Source: an uncultured Erysipelotrichaceae bacterium
GTDB taxonomy: Bacteria > Bacillota_I > Bacilli_A > RFN20 > CAG-826
Assembly: GCA_902796125.1 (NCBI GenBank)
Contig: CADBNT010000082.1
Coordinates: 1-47,531 of the forward strand
Length of the DNA: 47,531 bases
Direction: 5' to 3'
This document shows, in pieces, positions 8,935-17,058 of this stretch. Each line of letters begins with the position of its first letter. The stretch's first letter is position 1. A program made the translations under genes and the position numbers. The notes under the pieces are model-generated. The model did not search any database, was not told the DNA's origin, and worked only from the letters and a program-made list of their open reading frames with translations.

Positions 8935-9797
8935 TTTGAATACCTCTCATTACGATATTTTAAATCACTTAAGAGTTTAATATATATCTCATAACCTTCT
9001 TTAGAAAGGTTTCCTTTAGATATTTTCTCTTTAATTTTACATTGTTTTTCATTTTGATGAAGGCAATTTGAGAAATAACATTCGGTGTAATATTTGTTAT
9101 ATCCTGGGAAAAACTGCGCTAAATCTTCTTTAAATAATTCAAGATCTAAAGCCGAAAATCCAGGAGTGTCTCCAATAAAACCTTCATTAAAAGGAAGTAG
9201 GATTACTTCTTTGGTTTGATGTTTACCTCTTCCTCTAGCTTCAGAATAGCTTCCAATCTTTCTTTCGAATTTCTCATCAAGAAGATTTAAAAATGAAGAT
9301 TTACCAACGCCGGTTTGACCCATAACAATTGTAGTTTTACCTTTGGTAACTTCTTTGATTTTATTTAAATCAGAGTCATCTTTTTTAGAGATGCTAAACA
9401 CTTCGATATCGAGTTTATTTAAGTCTTCTATAAGGCTATTAAGTTCACTTTTATCTTTAAGTAAATCAAGCTTAGTAAATAACACTTTAGCCTCAATGCC
9501 GTTCATATTAGCGTAAGTCAAAAACTTATAGAGGAGTTCTTTAGAAAGATCTGGCTCCACTACCGACATTGTTATAAGAAGTAAATCAATGTTCGCAGAC
9601 CTTGGACGGATAAGCTCATTTTTGCGTTCTAAAATCTCAGTGATAACAAATTCGTTTTCGTCAAAGTTAACGTTATCACCAACGCATAAATGTTGCTTTT
9701 TAAACTTAAATATTCCCTTTGGGAATACGTTATATGTTATTCCATCAACATAGATGGTATAAATTCCACCGGCTGTGCTAACAATTTTGCCTTTCAT
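8931..9797 (-). CDS. rsgA: Ribosome small-subunit-dependent GTPase A
   Basis: A 30S maturation GTPase with circularly permuted G motifs. 288 residues: N-terminal OB-fold (about 1-65), then G4 (TKLD near 106), G1/P-loop GQTGVGKSSFLN (about 160-171), a G2/switch I stretch with GRGKHQTKEV, and G3 DTPGF (about 208). The C-terminal zinc-binding domain has the pattern CYFSNCLHQNEKQC. The order G4-G1-G3 confirms the permutation. Overlaps prkC by 1 nt (TAATG) and rpe by 4 nt. Confidence 0.97.
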   Translation of the reverse strand: MKGKIVSTAGGIYTIYVDGITYNVFPKGIFKFKKQHLCVGDNVNFDENEFVITEILERKNELIRPRSANIDLLLITMSVVEPDLSKELLYKFLTYANMNGIEAKVLFTKLDLLKDKSELNSLIEDLNKLDIEVFSISKKDDSDLNKIKEVTKGKTTIVMGQTGVGKSSFLNLLDEKFERKIGSYSEARGRGKHQTKEVILLPFNEGFIGDTPGFSALDLELFKEDLAQFFPGYNKYYTECYFSNCLHQNEKQCKIKEKISKGNLSKEGYEIYIKLLSDLKYRNERYSK

Positions 9798-10675
9798 TAT
9801 TTAAATCCAAAAATTCTTTTAAAGATGCCTTTTTTCTCTTTGAAGTTATCTTGATTAGCCATCGCTTTTTTCACTGCTTCAAGCATAGCGGCAGCACTTT
9901 GATACCTATCTTTAGGATTCTTTCGGCAAGCCTTTTGAATAATGCGGTCGATTTCTTTCGACACCATAGGCGTATATTTAGAAACGCTTGGGAAAGGTTT
10001 CTTGATTTGAGAAATTGCAATATCGACAGCATGGCCTTCTTCAAAAGGAAGTCGACCTGTAATAAGTTCAAAGAAAGTAACGCCTGCTGAATAAATATCA
10101 GATTGAACTGAGGCAGGTTTGCCTTGGCAAATCTCAGGAGCGAGATAGAAAACTGAACCAACGATTCCTTTTTCAGTCTTTGTTTCTTCTGGATTTGCTA
10201 AAACAGCAATACCAAAGTCAGCAAGTTTAACTGTGCCATTAGGCAAATAGAAAATATTTTGTGGTTTGATATCACGATGGATGATGCCATGTTTATGGAT
10301 ATAATCGATAGCATCAAGTAGTTGAATCATGACTTCGCAGGATTCATATACAGTAAGTTGAGTTAAAAACTCAAGTTTTTCATATAAAGTTTGACCTTTA
10401 ATATATTCGTTAACTAAATAAGGCCTATCATCGATAACGCCTTGGTCATAAACGCGGATGATGTTTGGGTGTTTCATTGCTGCACAAGCAGCGGCTTCTC
10501 TTTCGAAACGTTCAACGTTCTCGTGGTTATCAAGAAGTTCTTCACGCATGATTTTAATGGCCACAATCTTCTTAGCGACAAAATCAGTAGCTTCAAAAAC
10601 TTCCGCCATACCGCCAGTACCGATACGACCGGTTATACGATAACGATTGTCAATTCGATCACCGATTTTAATCAT
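9797..10675 (-). CDS. prkC: Soluble PknB/PrkC-type Ser/Thr protein kinase without PASTA domains
   Basis: Eukaryotic-like Ser/Thr kinase, 292 residues from the ATG at 10675. That start has GGGAGG 9 nt upstream, and the conserved kinase N-terminus (IGDRIDNRYRITGRIG) begins there; a further in-frame ATG at 10741 lies inside stp without these supports. Motifs: glycine loop GTGGMAEVFE (19-28), Lys41 in VAIKIM, HRDIKPQN (133-140), DFG (153-155), and IYSAGVTFFELITG. After the kinase domain (about residue 270) only a short basic tail (KKGIFKRIFGFK) follows, with no membrane segment and no PASTA repeats, whereas Bacillus PrkC is about 650 residues and has both. It overlaps the phosphatase gene stp by 8 nt, the usual kinase/phosphatase pairing. 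Confidence 0.93.
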   Translation of the reverse strand: MIKIGDRIDNRYRITGRIGTGGMAEVFEATDFVAKKIVAIKIMREELLDNHENVERFEREAAACAAMKHPNIIRVYDQGVIDDRPYLVNEYIKGQTLYEKLEFLTQLTVYESCEVMIQLLDAIDYIHKHGIIHRDIKPQNIFYLPNGTVKLADFGIAVLANPEETKTEKGIVGSVFYLAPEICQGKPASVQSDIYSAGVTFFELITGRLPFEEGHAVDIAISQIKKPFPSVSKYTPMVSKEIDRIIQKACRKNPKDRYQSAAAMLEAVKKAMANQDNFKEKKGIFKRIFGFK

Positions 10676-11426
10676 TATCACTAGCCTCCCATAAAGCGAC
10701 AGCGATATTATCTGAACCGCCATTTCGCTTTGCGATGCCAATTAAAGTATCGATTTTTTGATCGATGCGGTCATTGGTGTGCACTGCACTATGAATTTCT
10801 TTTTCAGTCGCATTATTATAAAGACCATCACTACAAAGTAGGACAGCGTTTTTAAGGTTTTGATACACGTGTAAAGAGAAAGAAACTGATGGGAAGGAAC
10901 CTAAAGCATTCATGAGAATGTGTCTTTCAGGAGAGGTTGCCATCTCTTCTTTGGAAATCTTGCCTGTATGGTAAAGATAATCAACGTAAGTTTGATCTTC
11001 GCTTAATTGTCTTAAATCACCATATCTTACAAAGTAAGCACGTGAATCACCGATATTAAGAATGAAGATTTCTTCTTTATAGAAAAGCGCTAAAACAATG
11101 GTTGTGCCCATTCCTTTATAGGCTGGATTTGCTTCAGCTTCTTTATAGATTTGTTTATTGATGGCACGAACTGTTCTACTAAGCCAAGCACGAACGTGGA
11201 ATTTTGATCTAAATCCACCAAGTTTTCTAAATTCATCAGAAAGAATCTCGATTGCTAGTCGAGATGCATAATCTCCTTTGTTGTGACCGCCCATGCCGTC
11301 GCAAACACAAAGAAGAACGTTCCCACTAGCGTTTATAAGAGAGATTGCTTGGTCTTCGTTAGTGACACGAACGCAACCAATATCGGTTTTAGAACCAAAT
11401 TGTCCTTTAATGTTTTTGTTTTTCAT
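10668..11426 (-). CDS. stp: PP2C-family protein phosphatase (PrpC/Stp)
   Basis: Mn/Mg-dependent Ser/Thr phosphatase that reverses PrkC phosphorylation. 252 residues. PP2C motifs in order: VTNEDQA near the N-terminus, CVCDGMGGHNKGDYAS (metal Asp), GMGTTIVLAL, LNIGDSRAYF, LSEDQTYV, ALGSF, LLCSDGLYN and GGSDNIAVAL (metal Asp). It overlaps the 3' end of rlmN by 20 nt and prkC by 8 nt. The rlmN-stp-prkC-rsgA order is standard in Bacilli. Confidence 0.96.
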   Translation of the reverse strand: MKNKNIKGQFGSKTDIGCVRVTNEDQAISLINASGNVLLCVCDGMGGHNKGDYASRLAIEILSDEFRKLGGFRSKFHVRAWLSRTVRAINKQIYKEAEANPAYKGMGTTIVLALFYKEEIFILNIGDSRAYFVRYGDLRQLSEDQTYVDYLYHTGKISKEEMATSPERHILMNALGSFPSVSFSLHVYQNLKNAVLLCSDGLYNNATEKEIHSAVHTNDRIDQKIDTLIGIAKRNGGSDNIAVALWEASDND

Positions 11427-12453
11427 AATGCTCTTTTGCCCTCAACTGCCCACATGCAGCATCAATATCATTTCCAAATTCTTTGCGAACTGTCGTATTG
11501 ACCCCATGTTTCATTAAATACGAGAAGAATTCATGCACCGCTTTATCCGGTGATCTAACAAACGAATTTTCATCAACCGGGTTATATGGAATTAAATTAA
11601 CGTATGCTAAGGTGCCTTTAATAAGTTTAACTAACTCTTTAGCACATTCAAGAGAATCATTGACATCTTTGAGCATAATATACTCAAAAGTTACTCTTCT
11701 TCCCGCTGTTTTTTCATAATATTTGACCGCATCCATAAGTTCTTCCATTTTATATCCTTTGGATATCGGCATTATTTTATTTCTAATCTCATCGTTTGGA
11801 GCGTGAAGCGAAATGGCGAGGTTAGTTTGTAAACCTTCTTCAGCATATTTTCTAATTCCTGGGACAAGTCCACAGGTTGAAACGGAAATATGTCTCGCTC
11901 CAATTGCTAAAGCTTTTGGATGATTAACGATGCGGATAAAATCCATTACATTTTCGTAGTTATCAAATGGCTCACCAGTACCCATAACAACAATATGAGA
12001 TACGTGTTCACCTTTTTCTTCAAGAATCTTATTCATAACGATAACTTGACCAACAATTTCATGAACTTCTAAGTTTCTCTTCTTTTTAAGAAGACCTGAA
12101 GCACAGAAAGCACAAGCCATATTACAACCAACTTGGCTAGATACACATATCGCGTTCCCGTATCGATATGGCATCAAGGCTGTTTCGATTTTATTGCCAT
12201 CTTCAAGTTCTAGAAGGAGTTTAATGGTTCCATCTTTTGATTCTTGTTTTTTATAAACAATCGGAAGATTTAAACAAAAGTCACGATTAAGTTCTTCACG
12301 AAAAACTTTAGAGACATCACTCATCTCATCAAAAGATGAAGCTTTCTTTTCATAAATCCAAGTGAAAAGTTGAGTGGCCCTATATTTCTTTTGGCCCCTT
12401 TCAACCATTAAAGCTTCAAGCTTAGATAATTCTTGTCCGTATAAGTTAATCAT
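11407..12453 (-). CDS. rlmN: 23S rRNA (A2503-C2)/tRNA (A37-C2) methyltransferase, radical SAM
   Basis: 348 residues. The radical SAM 4Fe-4S motif CNMACAFC is at 110-117 (Cys110, Cys114, Cys117). Also present are GEPFDNYENV, the SVSTCGLVPGI stretch and a C-terminal Cys in DAACGQLRA, one of the two catalytic cysteines of the RlmN mechanism. Methylates A2503 in the peptidyl-transferase centre. Its ATG overlaps the TGA of the rsmB homologue (ATGA). Confidence 0.97.
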   Translation of the reverse strand: MINLYGQELSKLEALMVERGQKKYRATQLFTWIYEKKASSFDEMSDVSKVFREELNRDFCLNLPIVYKKQESKDGTIKLLLELEDGNKIETALMPYRYGNAICVSSQVGCNMACAFCASGLLKKKRNLEVHEIVGQVIVMNKILEEKGEHVSHIVVMGTGEPFDNYENVMDFIRIVNHPKALAIGARHISVSTCGLVPGIRKYAEEGLQTNLAISLHAPNDEIRNKIMPISKGYKMEELMDAVKYYEKTAGRRVTFEYIMLKDVNDSLECAKELVKLIKGTLAYVNLIPYNPVDENSFVRSPDKAVHEFFSYLMKHGVNTTVRKEFGNDIDAACGQLRAKEHYEKQKH

Positions 12454-13706
12454 AATTCGTTACTTTTTCTTTTAAGCACTGCGTAATATAAACTGGAATT
12501 AGATTCATCAAATGGGAAATGTTGTTTCTCTTCAACTAGTTCAAATTCAGTATGGTTATTTAAAAATTCTTCTATGATTAAGCTAGACTCTTTTTTGTTA
12601 AGAGTATCTACTATGTAGATAAGTAAGCCTTCTTGCATAATATAAGGTGCGACAAGTTCTAATGATTTTCTTTCCCCTTCAATTAAAGAATCAAGATTCT
12701 CTCTATTAAAGTGGATAAGATAATCAGGATATTGGGCAATCTTATCGAACGAAGAAGAACTAGGGAAAACATAGAAAAGTTCTTGTTTGCCAGATATACC
12801 AGTCTTCATGCCAATCTCATCTTTGGCGTTAAATAGGTTAACGTTTCTTGCTTTAAAGATACGGATTTGACGAAGGATTTCTGGTCTTTCATCTATTGAT
12901 GGCACTGCTAAATTGATGCCAACTTCTAATTTAGATCTAACAATTAATTCATGAACAAAAGAATTATCTGCTCCTGAATATAAACTAATTTCGTTTAATA
13001 ACTCATTTTGATATTTATCAATCAAGCCTTTTAATGGAGCTTTAAAGCAATAGAAGAAATCTTCTTTATATTCTCTCATCTTACGAAGATTAGCCTTTGG
13101 ATTTACTTTAAGTAAATTTTTGGATTCACTCTTTGAAAATTCGTTTGGATAAGATTTTAATAAATCTTCTTCGCTGGTTTTAAGCGTATTAACTGAAACA
13201 TATTGGTCTAATGGACGAGCGTTCTTTTTAAGAATTTTAAAAGTAACGCCTTTTCCAAAATGCTTTGACCACATTTTAATTAGCCAACGAGGAGTGTTAA
13301 ATCTAATGGAAATAAAATCAATCGATTCTCTTGGAAGCTTAACAAGGTCTAAAGGCGAACCTTCAAAAGCATAAATTTCATCAAAGTCTTTATGATCTTT
13401 GTCTTTCAGCTTTTCATCAACAAGCTTTTTAACTTCATCGTTATCAAGGGCTTTAAGGAAAAACTTATTCGCTAAAGCTAAATAACAAAGTTCTAATTCA
13501 TCTTTAGAAAAACTATCTTCACATCTTTTTAAGATGTGTTTAAAGAGTAAGTGATGACGAAGTTCACAACCCACTAAAGCAGTAACGCATTTAAGAGCTG
13601 AAGAGTTTTCTCCACCACTAAAAACTTCTTTTGTCGCTTTCTTAAAAGTGACATCTTCATTTAAAACTTTATGTAATATATCTTTTGCTAAAACTACTTC
13701 AATCAT
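12450..13706 (-). CDS. RsmB (Sun)-like protein that has lost the methyltransferase catalytic residues
   Basis: 418 residues in the exact operon slot of rsmB (between the priA side and rlmN). An N-terminal NusB/RsmB-like helical region (about 1-130) is followed by RFNTPRWLIKMWSKHFGKG (135-153), matching the RsmB 'P-W-L' linker, and a methyltransferase-like C-terminal half. Key sites differ from the family. The DAPCS motif is replaced by FPSSSS (about 314-319, Cys to Ser316). The TCS motif after 'LVY' is replaced by YIVDT (364-368, Cys to Asp367). The SAM-binding motif D-x-CAAPGGKT is not recognisable (ISLYSGADNS at 240-249). The C-terminus (EFLNNHTEFELVEEK) still aligns. Probably not an active m5C967 methyltransferase; a structural or RNA-binding role is inference. 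The frame is intact, with no sign of decay. Confidence 0.8.
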   Translation of the reverse strand: MIEVVLAKDILHKVLNEDVTFKKATKEVFSGGENSSALKCVTALVGCELRHHLLFKHILKRCEDSFSKDELELCYLALANKFFLKALDNDEVKKLVDEKLKDKDHKDFDEIYAFEGSPLDLVKLPRESIDFISIRFNTPRWLIKMWSKHFGKGVTFKILKKNARPLDQYVSVNTLKTSEEDLLKSYPNEFSKSESKNLLKVNPKANLRKMREYKEDFFYCFKAPLKGLIDKYQNELLNEISLYSGADNSFVHELIVRSKLEVGINLAVPSIDERPEILRQIRIFKARNVNLFNAKDEIGMKTGISGKQELFYVFPSSSSFDKIAQYPDYLIHFNRENLDSLIEGERKSLELVAPYIMQEGLLIYIVDTLNKKESSLIIEEFLNNHTEFELVEEKQHFPFDESNSSLYYAVLKRKSNEL

Positions 13707-14173
13707 TATTTTTTATTACCGTCTTTATATAATTCTTCAAGTTTCTGTTCATATCCTTCAAAGATATTGCCTTCGTAAAGTTCTTCGCCTTCTTCTAATG
13801 TTTCTTTTTCAACATTAACAATATTGTCTTCCTTAAGGAACCGTGGATAAGAATCATTAATATAGTCATGATGATGATGCTTATCGTAATAGAAGAATTC
13901 AATTTGAAGATTAATTGAGAATTCCTTAAGGGTATTTACAATATAGGAGTTAACTTGTTCTTCAATTCGCTCATATTCTTTTGGAGCGTGGATTCTAACA
14001 ATCGTGTTCCAAGAAGTTTGTTCCACGCCATTATGGAAGACATAGCAATAAGGCGCATAGAAATTAATATTATCTAAACTAGTCTCGTATAGCTTAGCTA
14101 AGTTCTCAGAATGGTCTTTGGAATAATGACCAATAACATATTGATCTAAACCGAGAATTGAAATTGTAATCAT
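13706..14173 (-). CDS. Hypothetical 155-residue protein in the def/fmt slot of the operon
   Basis: Family not recognised. The N-terminal half has a beta-alpha-beta feel (MITISILGLDQYVIGHY; APYCYVFHNGVEQTSWNTIVRIHAPKEY; a helix KEYERIEEQVNSYIVNTLKEF; then INLQIEFFYYD), suggesting a small ferredoxin-like fold. A histidine cluster, DKHHHHDY (about 98-105), could bind metal. The last ~45 residues are strongly acidic and glutamate-rich, ending in a basic tip. It sits 10 nt after priA and overlaps the rsmB-like gene by 1 nt (TAATG). In Bacillus, def and fmt occupy this interval; neither is present here. Confidence 0.72.
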   Translation of the reverse strand: MITISILGLDQYVIGHYSKDHSENLAKLYETSLDNINFYAPYCYVFHNGVEQTSWNTIVRIHAPKEYERIEEQVNSYIVNTLKEFSINLQIEFFYYDKHHHHDYINDSYPRFLKEDNIVNVEKETLEEGEELYEGNIFEGYEQKLEELYKDGNKK

Positions 14174-14183
14174 AAGTTACCTC

Positions 14184-16382
14184 CTAAAAATTATATGGAT
14201 CGACATTAACCTTCACATCGATTTGTGATTTGCTTTTAAGTGTTTCAAGTAATCTATCCAAATACGGTTTAATTTTATCACTATTTTTATATTTTATTAA
14301 TATAAGTCGATGATAAGAATTATTTTCATGTGCAATATAAGGTGAGACAGGGCCTAAAACCGTCACATTTTCAAATTCTTTTGAAATAATATCTTCAGCA
14401 ATTTTATGGATAAGTTCCACTGCTACTTCTTCATTCTTAGAAATTATTTCTAAGGAAGTTAAATATGTATATGGAGGATATTGTTGAACTTTCCTCACTG
14501 ACATTTCCTTTTTAAAGAAAGTTTCATAATTCTGCTTAGCTGCTAATTGAATTGCGTAATGATACGGATTGAAGGTCTGAATGATAGCTTGACCAGTTTT
14601 ATTTGCTCTTCCACTTCTTCCAACAGCTTGAGTAATAAGCTCAAAAGCTCTTTCACTACTTCTAAAAGAAGGAAGGGATAAACCAATATCTGCTAAAACA
14701 ACACCTACTAAAGTAACATTTGGGAAATCGTGTCCTTTAGCAATCATTTGAGTTCCAACCAAAATATCCGCTTCTTGATTTGAGAAAACTTCAATGGTCT
14801 TTTGAATGTTATTTCTAACTTCTCCAACATCGCTGTCTAGACGTAGCACTCTCGCGTTAGGGAATATCTTTTTAACTTCATCGACGATTCTTTCAGTGCC
14901 AAAACCAGATTTAGAAAGATATTTTGATCCACATTCTGGACATTCATCGCTTTTATCTTCGACATATCCACAATGATGACACTTAAGCATGTTATCTTCT
15001 TTGTGATAAGTAAGGGCAATTCCACAATTTGGACACATAAAGATATGTCCACAGTTTCGACAAGTTATATATCCAGAATAGCCTCTTCTATTAATTAAAA
15101 GGATAGCTTGTTCTTTCCTATCTAAAACACCTTGTAACTCTCTAATTAAGTAGCTAGAAAACATCATGGATTCTCTAGAAAAACTACTCGCTTTTGAAAG
15201 GTCAATAATTGTTGTTTTTGGTAACTCTTGTTGATTGATTCTATTTGGGAGATTTACGTAGTGATAAACACCTTTCATCGCCCTTGCTTTTGTCTCTAAA
15301 GAAGGAGTGGCAGAACCAAGGATAACTTTGGAGTTAAAATGAGCTGCTCTCATAATCGCAACTTCTCTAGCGTGATAGTAAGGAAGAACATCTTGCTTAT
15401 ATGATTCAACGTGCTCTTCATCTAGGATAATTAATCCAATATTATCTAAAGGTGCAAAAACAGCCGATCTTGCCCCAACAATTATCTTGCATTCACCCCT
15501 AGAAATACGACGATATTCATCATATTTTTCGGCAGGTGTAAGTTCGCTATGAAGGATGGCAACATTGCCAGAAAAACGGCGTTGGAAATATTCCACCATA
15601 ACCGGTGTTAAGGATATCTCCGGAACAAGCATCAAAACGTTTCTACCTTGTTTTAAAATTTGCTCTGATAAGGAAAGATAAACTTCCGTCTTTCCAGAGC
15701 CTGTAACACCTTGAAGTAAGGTAACTGTTTTATCCGTATTTAGAATTGAATTAACGGCGTTTTGCTGGTCTTTTGTTAGAATTTTAACTTTTTCTTTTTT
15801 ATATTCAGGTATCTCTAAACGAGTCTTCTCAACCTTGACAAAATCCACGCGATTAGAGGCGACAAGCTTATCTAAAATACTAGGAGATTTACAATCCTTT
15901 TTAAGCATTAATCCATCCGCGGATTTAATGCGTCTAAGTAGTTCAATTTGTTTTGGGGTCAAGCCGCTTTCATCATCGCTTAAAAGCTTAACGTAAGTAT
16001 CGTAAGCAATCTTAGGTCCTTTAAGTGACGCTGAACTTGGTTTAAGCGAAGTTGGAAGCATCGCTTGCAAGACAGAAATAAGAGGCGCACAATAATGGTC
16101 TTTTATCTCATTAGCGAGCCTCATTAATTCGTCATTTAATAGAGGCTTTTCATCAATGACATCAATGACGGATGATACTTTAAAACCTAATTCTTTTTGG
16201 ATATCTTCAAGCGACTTATTCGTCTCAGAAATTGATACGACATATCCGACGATTTTTTTATTGGCAAATGGGATTAAAACGCGAAAGCCAACACCGACAT
16301 CTTTTGTGCCGAAATAAGCATAAGAAAAAGGCCGATTAAGCGACTGTACTTTTCGTTCAATTAAAACTTCCAGTAGCTTCAT
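14184..16382 (-). CDS. priA: Primosomal protein N' (replication restart helicase PriA)
   Basis: 3'-5' helicase that reloads the replisome at stalled forks. 732 residues, the normal length. N-terminal 3'-DNA-binding domain (about 1-100), then the DEAD-like helicase with Walker A GVTGSGKTEVY, LMLVPEIS, DEEH and LILGSATPSLE-type motifs. The cysteine-rich zinc region runs CRNCGHIFMCPNC...CHHCGYVE...CPECGS, and motifs V/VI are IAKGHDFPNVTLVGVVLADI and AVGRSGRA. It follows gmk by 12 nt. Confidence 0.98.
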   Translation of the reverse strand: MKLLEVLIERKVQSLNRPFSYAYFGTKDVGVGFRVLIPFANKKIVGYVVSISETNKSLEDIQKELGFKVSSVIDVIDEKPLLNDELMRLANEIKDHYCAPLISVLQAMLPTSLKPSSASLKGPKIAYDTYVKLLSDDESGLTPKQIELLRRIKSADGLMLKKDCKSPSILDKLVASNRVDFVKVEKTRLEIPEYKKEKVKILTKDQQNAVNSILNTDKTVTLLQGVTGSGKTEVYLSLSEQILKQGRNVLMLVPEISLTPVMVEYFQRRFSGNVAILHSELTPAEKYDEYRRISRGECKIIVGARSAVFAPLDNIGLIILDEEHVESYKQDVLPYYHAREVAIMRAAHFNSKVILGSATPSLETKARAMKGVYHYVNLPNRINQQELPKTTIIDLSKASSFSRESMMFSSYLIRELQGVLDRKEQAILLINRRGYSGYITCRNCGHIFMCPNCGIALTYHKEDNMLKCHHCGYVEDKSDECPECGSKYLSKSGFGTERIVDEVKKIFPNARVLRLDSDVGEVRNNIQKTIEVFSNQEADILVGTQMIAKGHDFPNVTLVGVVLADIGLSLPSFRSSERAFELITQAVGRSGRANKTGQAIIQTFNPYHYAIQLAAKQNYETFFKKEMSVRKVQQYPPYTYLTSLEIISKNEEVAVELIHKIAEDIISKEFENVTVLGPVSPYIAHENNSYHRLILIKYKNSDKIKPYLDRLLETLKSKSQIDVKVNVDPYNF

Positions 16383-16394
16383 AGGCCCTCAACT

Positions 16395-16976
16395 TTAAAA
16401 CTTTGAAACAATAATATCTCTTATTTCATCAACCGCTCTAAGAAGATCATCGTTAACAACAACATAACGATATTGATCTTTTAGTTTAAGTTCTCCTGCC
16501 GCTTTTGCTAAACGGCCTTTAACGACTTCATCAGATTCGGTTCCCCTACCTCTAATGCGTCTTTCGAGTTCCTCGATTGATGGTGGAGCGATAAAAATTG
16601 AAATAACATCATCGCCATGAACTTTTTCAAGAACTTGGCTAGTGCCATTGACTTCAATTTCTAATAAAACATTCTTACCTTCGTCTCTAGTAGCTTCAAC
16701 TTTATCTTTTGGAGTGCCATAACGGTTTCCCACAAACTCAGCCCATTCAAGAAGGTTTCCTGTTTCAATGTTTTTATCAAATTCTTCGCGAGTAACGAAA
16801 TAATATTCGCGACCGTCGACTTCTCCTGGTCTTTTATTACGAGTAGTCATTGAAACACTATAGAAAAGATTAAGGGATTTATCCTTCATAAGTTCTTCTC
16901 TAATGGTGCCTTTACCGACTCCACTTGGACCGGACATGATTATAAGAAGTCCACGCTTTTTACTTTTATTTTCCAT
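16395..16976 (-). CDS. gmk: Guanylate kinase, first gene of the large operon
   Basis: Phosphorylates GMP to GDP. 193 residues: P-loop SGPSGVGKGTI (about 15-25), SVSMTTRNKRPGE, GREYYFV, LLEWAEFVGNRYGTPK and a lid helix with GRGTES. The gene has no Shine-Dalgarno sequence. Instead a full promoter (TTGACT, 17 nt, TAAAAT) ends 6 nt before the ATG, so the transcript of this ten-gene operon should begin on the start codon. It is divergent from rqcH, a neighbourhood also seen in Bacillus (yloA near gmk). Confidence 0.97.
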   Translation of the reverse strand: MENKSKKRGLLIIMSGPSGVGKGTIREELMKDKSLNLFYSVSMTTRNKRPGEVDGREYYFVTREEFDKNIETGNLLEWAEFVGNRYGTPKDKVEATRDEGKNVLLEIEVNGTSQVLEKVHGDDVISIFIAPPSIEELERRIRGRGTESDEVVKGRLAKAAGELKLKDQYRYVVVNDDLLRAVDEIRDIIVSKF

Positions 16977-16982
16977 GCTTTA

Positions 16983-17011
16983 ATTTTATTAAAGAGCATC
17001 ACTTTAGTCAA
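16983..17011 (-). promoter_or_regulatory. Leaderless promoter of the gmk-priA-rlmN-stp-prkC-rsgA-rpe operon
   Basis: Minus strand: TTGACT (17006-17011), spacer of exactly 17 nt, TAAAAT (16983-16988), then 6 nt and the gmk ATG. Both hexamers and the spacing are near consensus, which places +1 at the A of ATG. Confidence 0.8.
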
Positions 17012-17018
17012 TTAACAT

Positions 17019-17046
17019 TTGTTAATTTAACGTATGCTTTTATAAT
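17019..17046 (+). promoter_or_regulatory. rqcH promoter, near-leaderless
   Basis: TTGTTA (17019-17024), a 16-nt spacer and TATAAT (17041-17046); the ATG follows 12 nt later. The expected 5' UTR is only about 6 nt. It runs back to back with the gmk promoter. Confidence 0.65.
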
Positions 17047-17058
17047 TTAAGTAAGATT

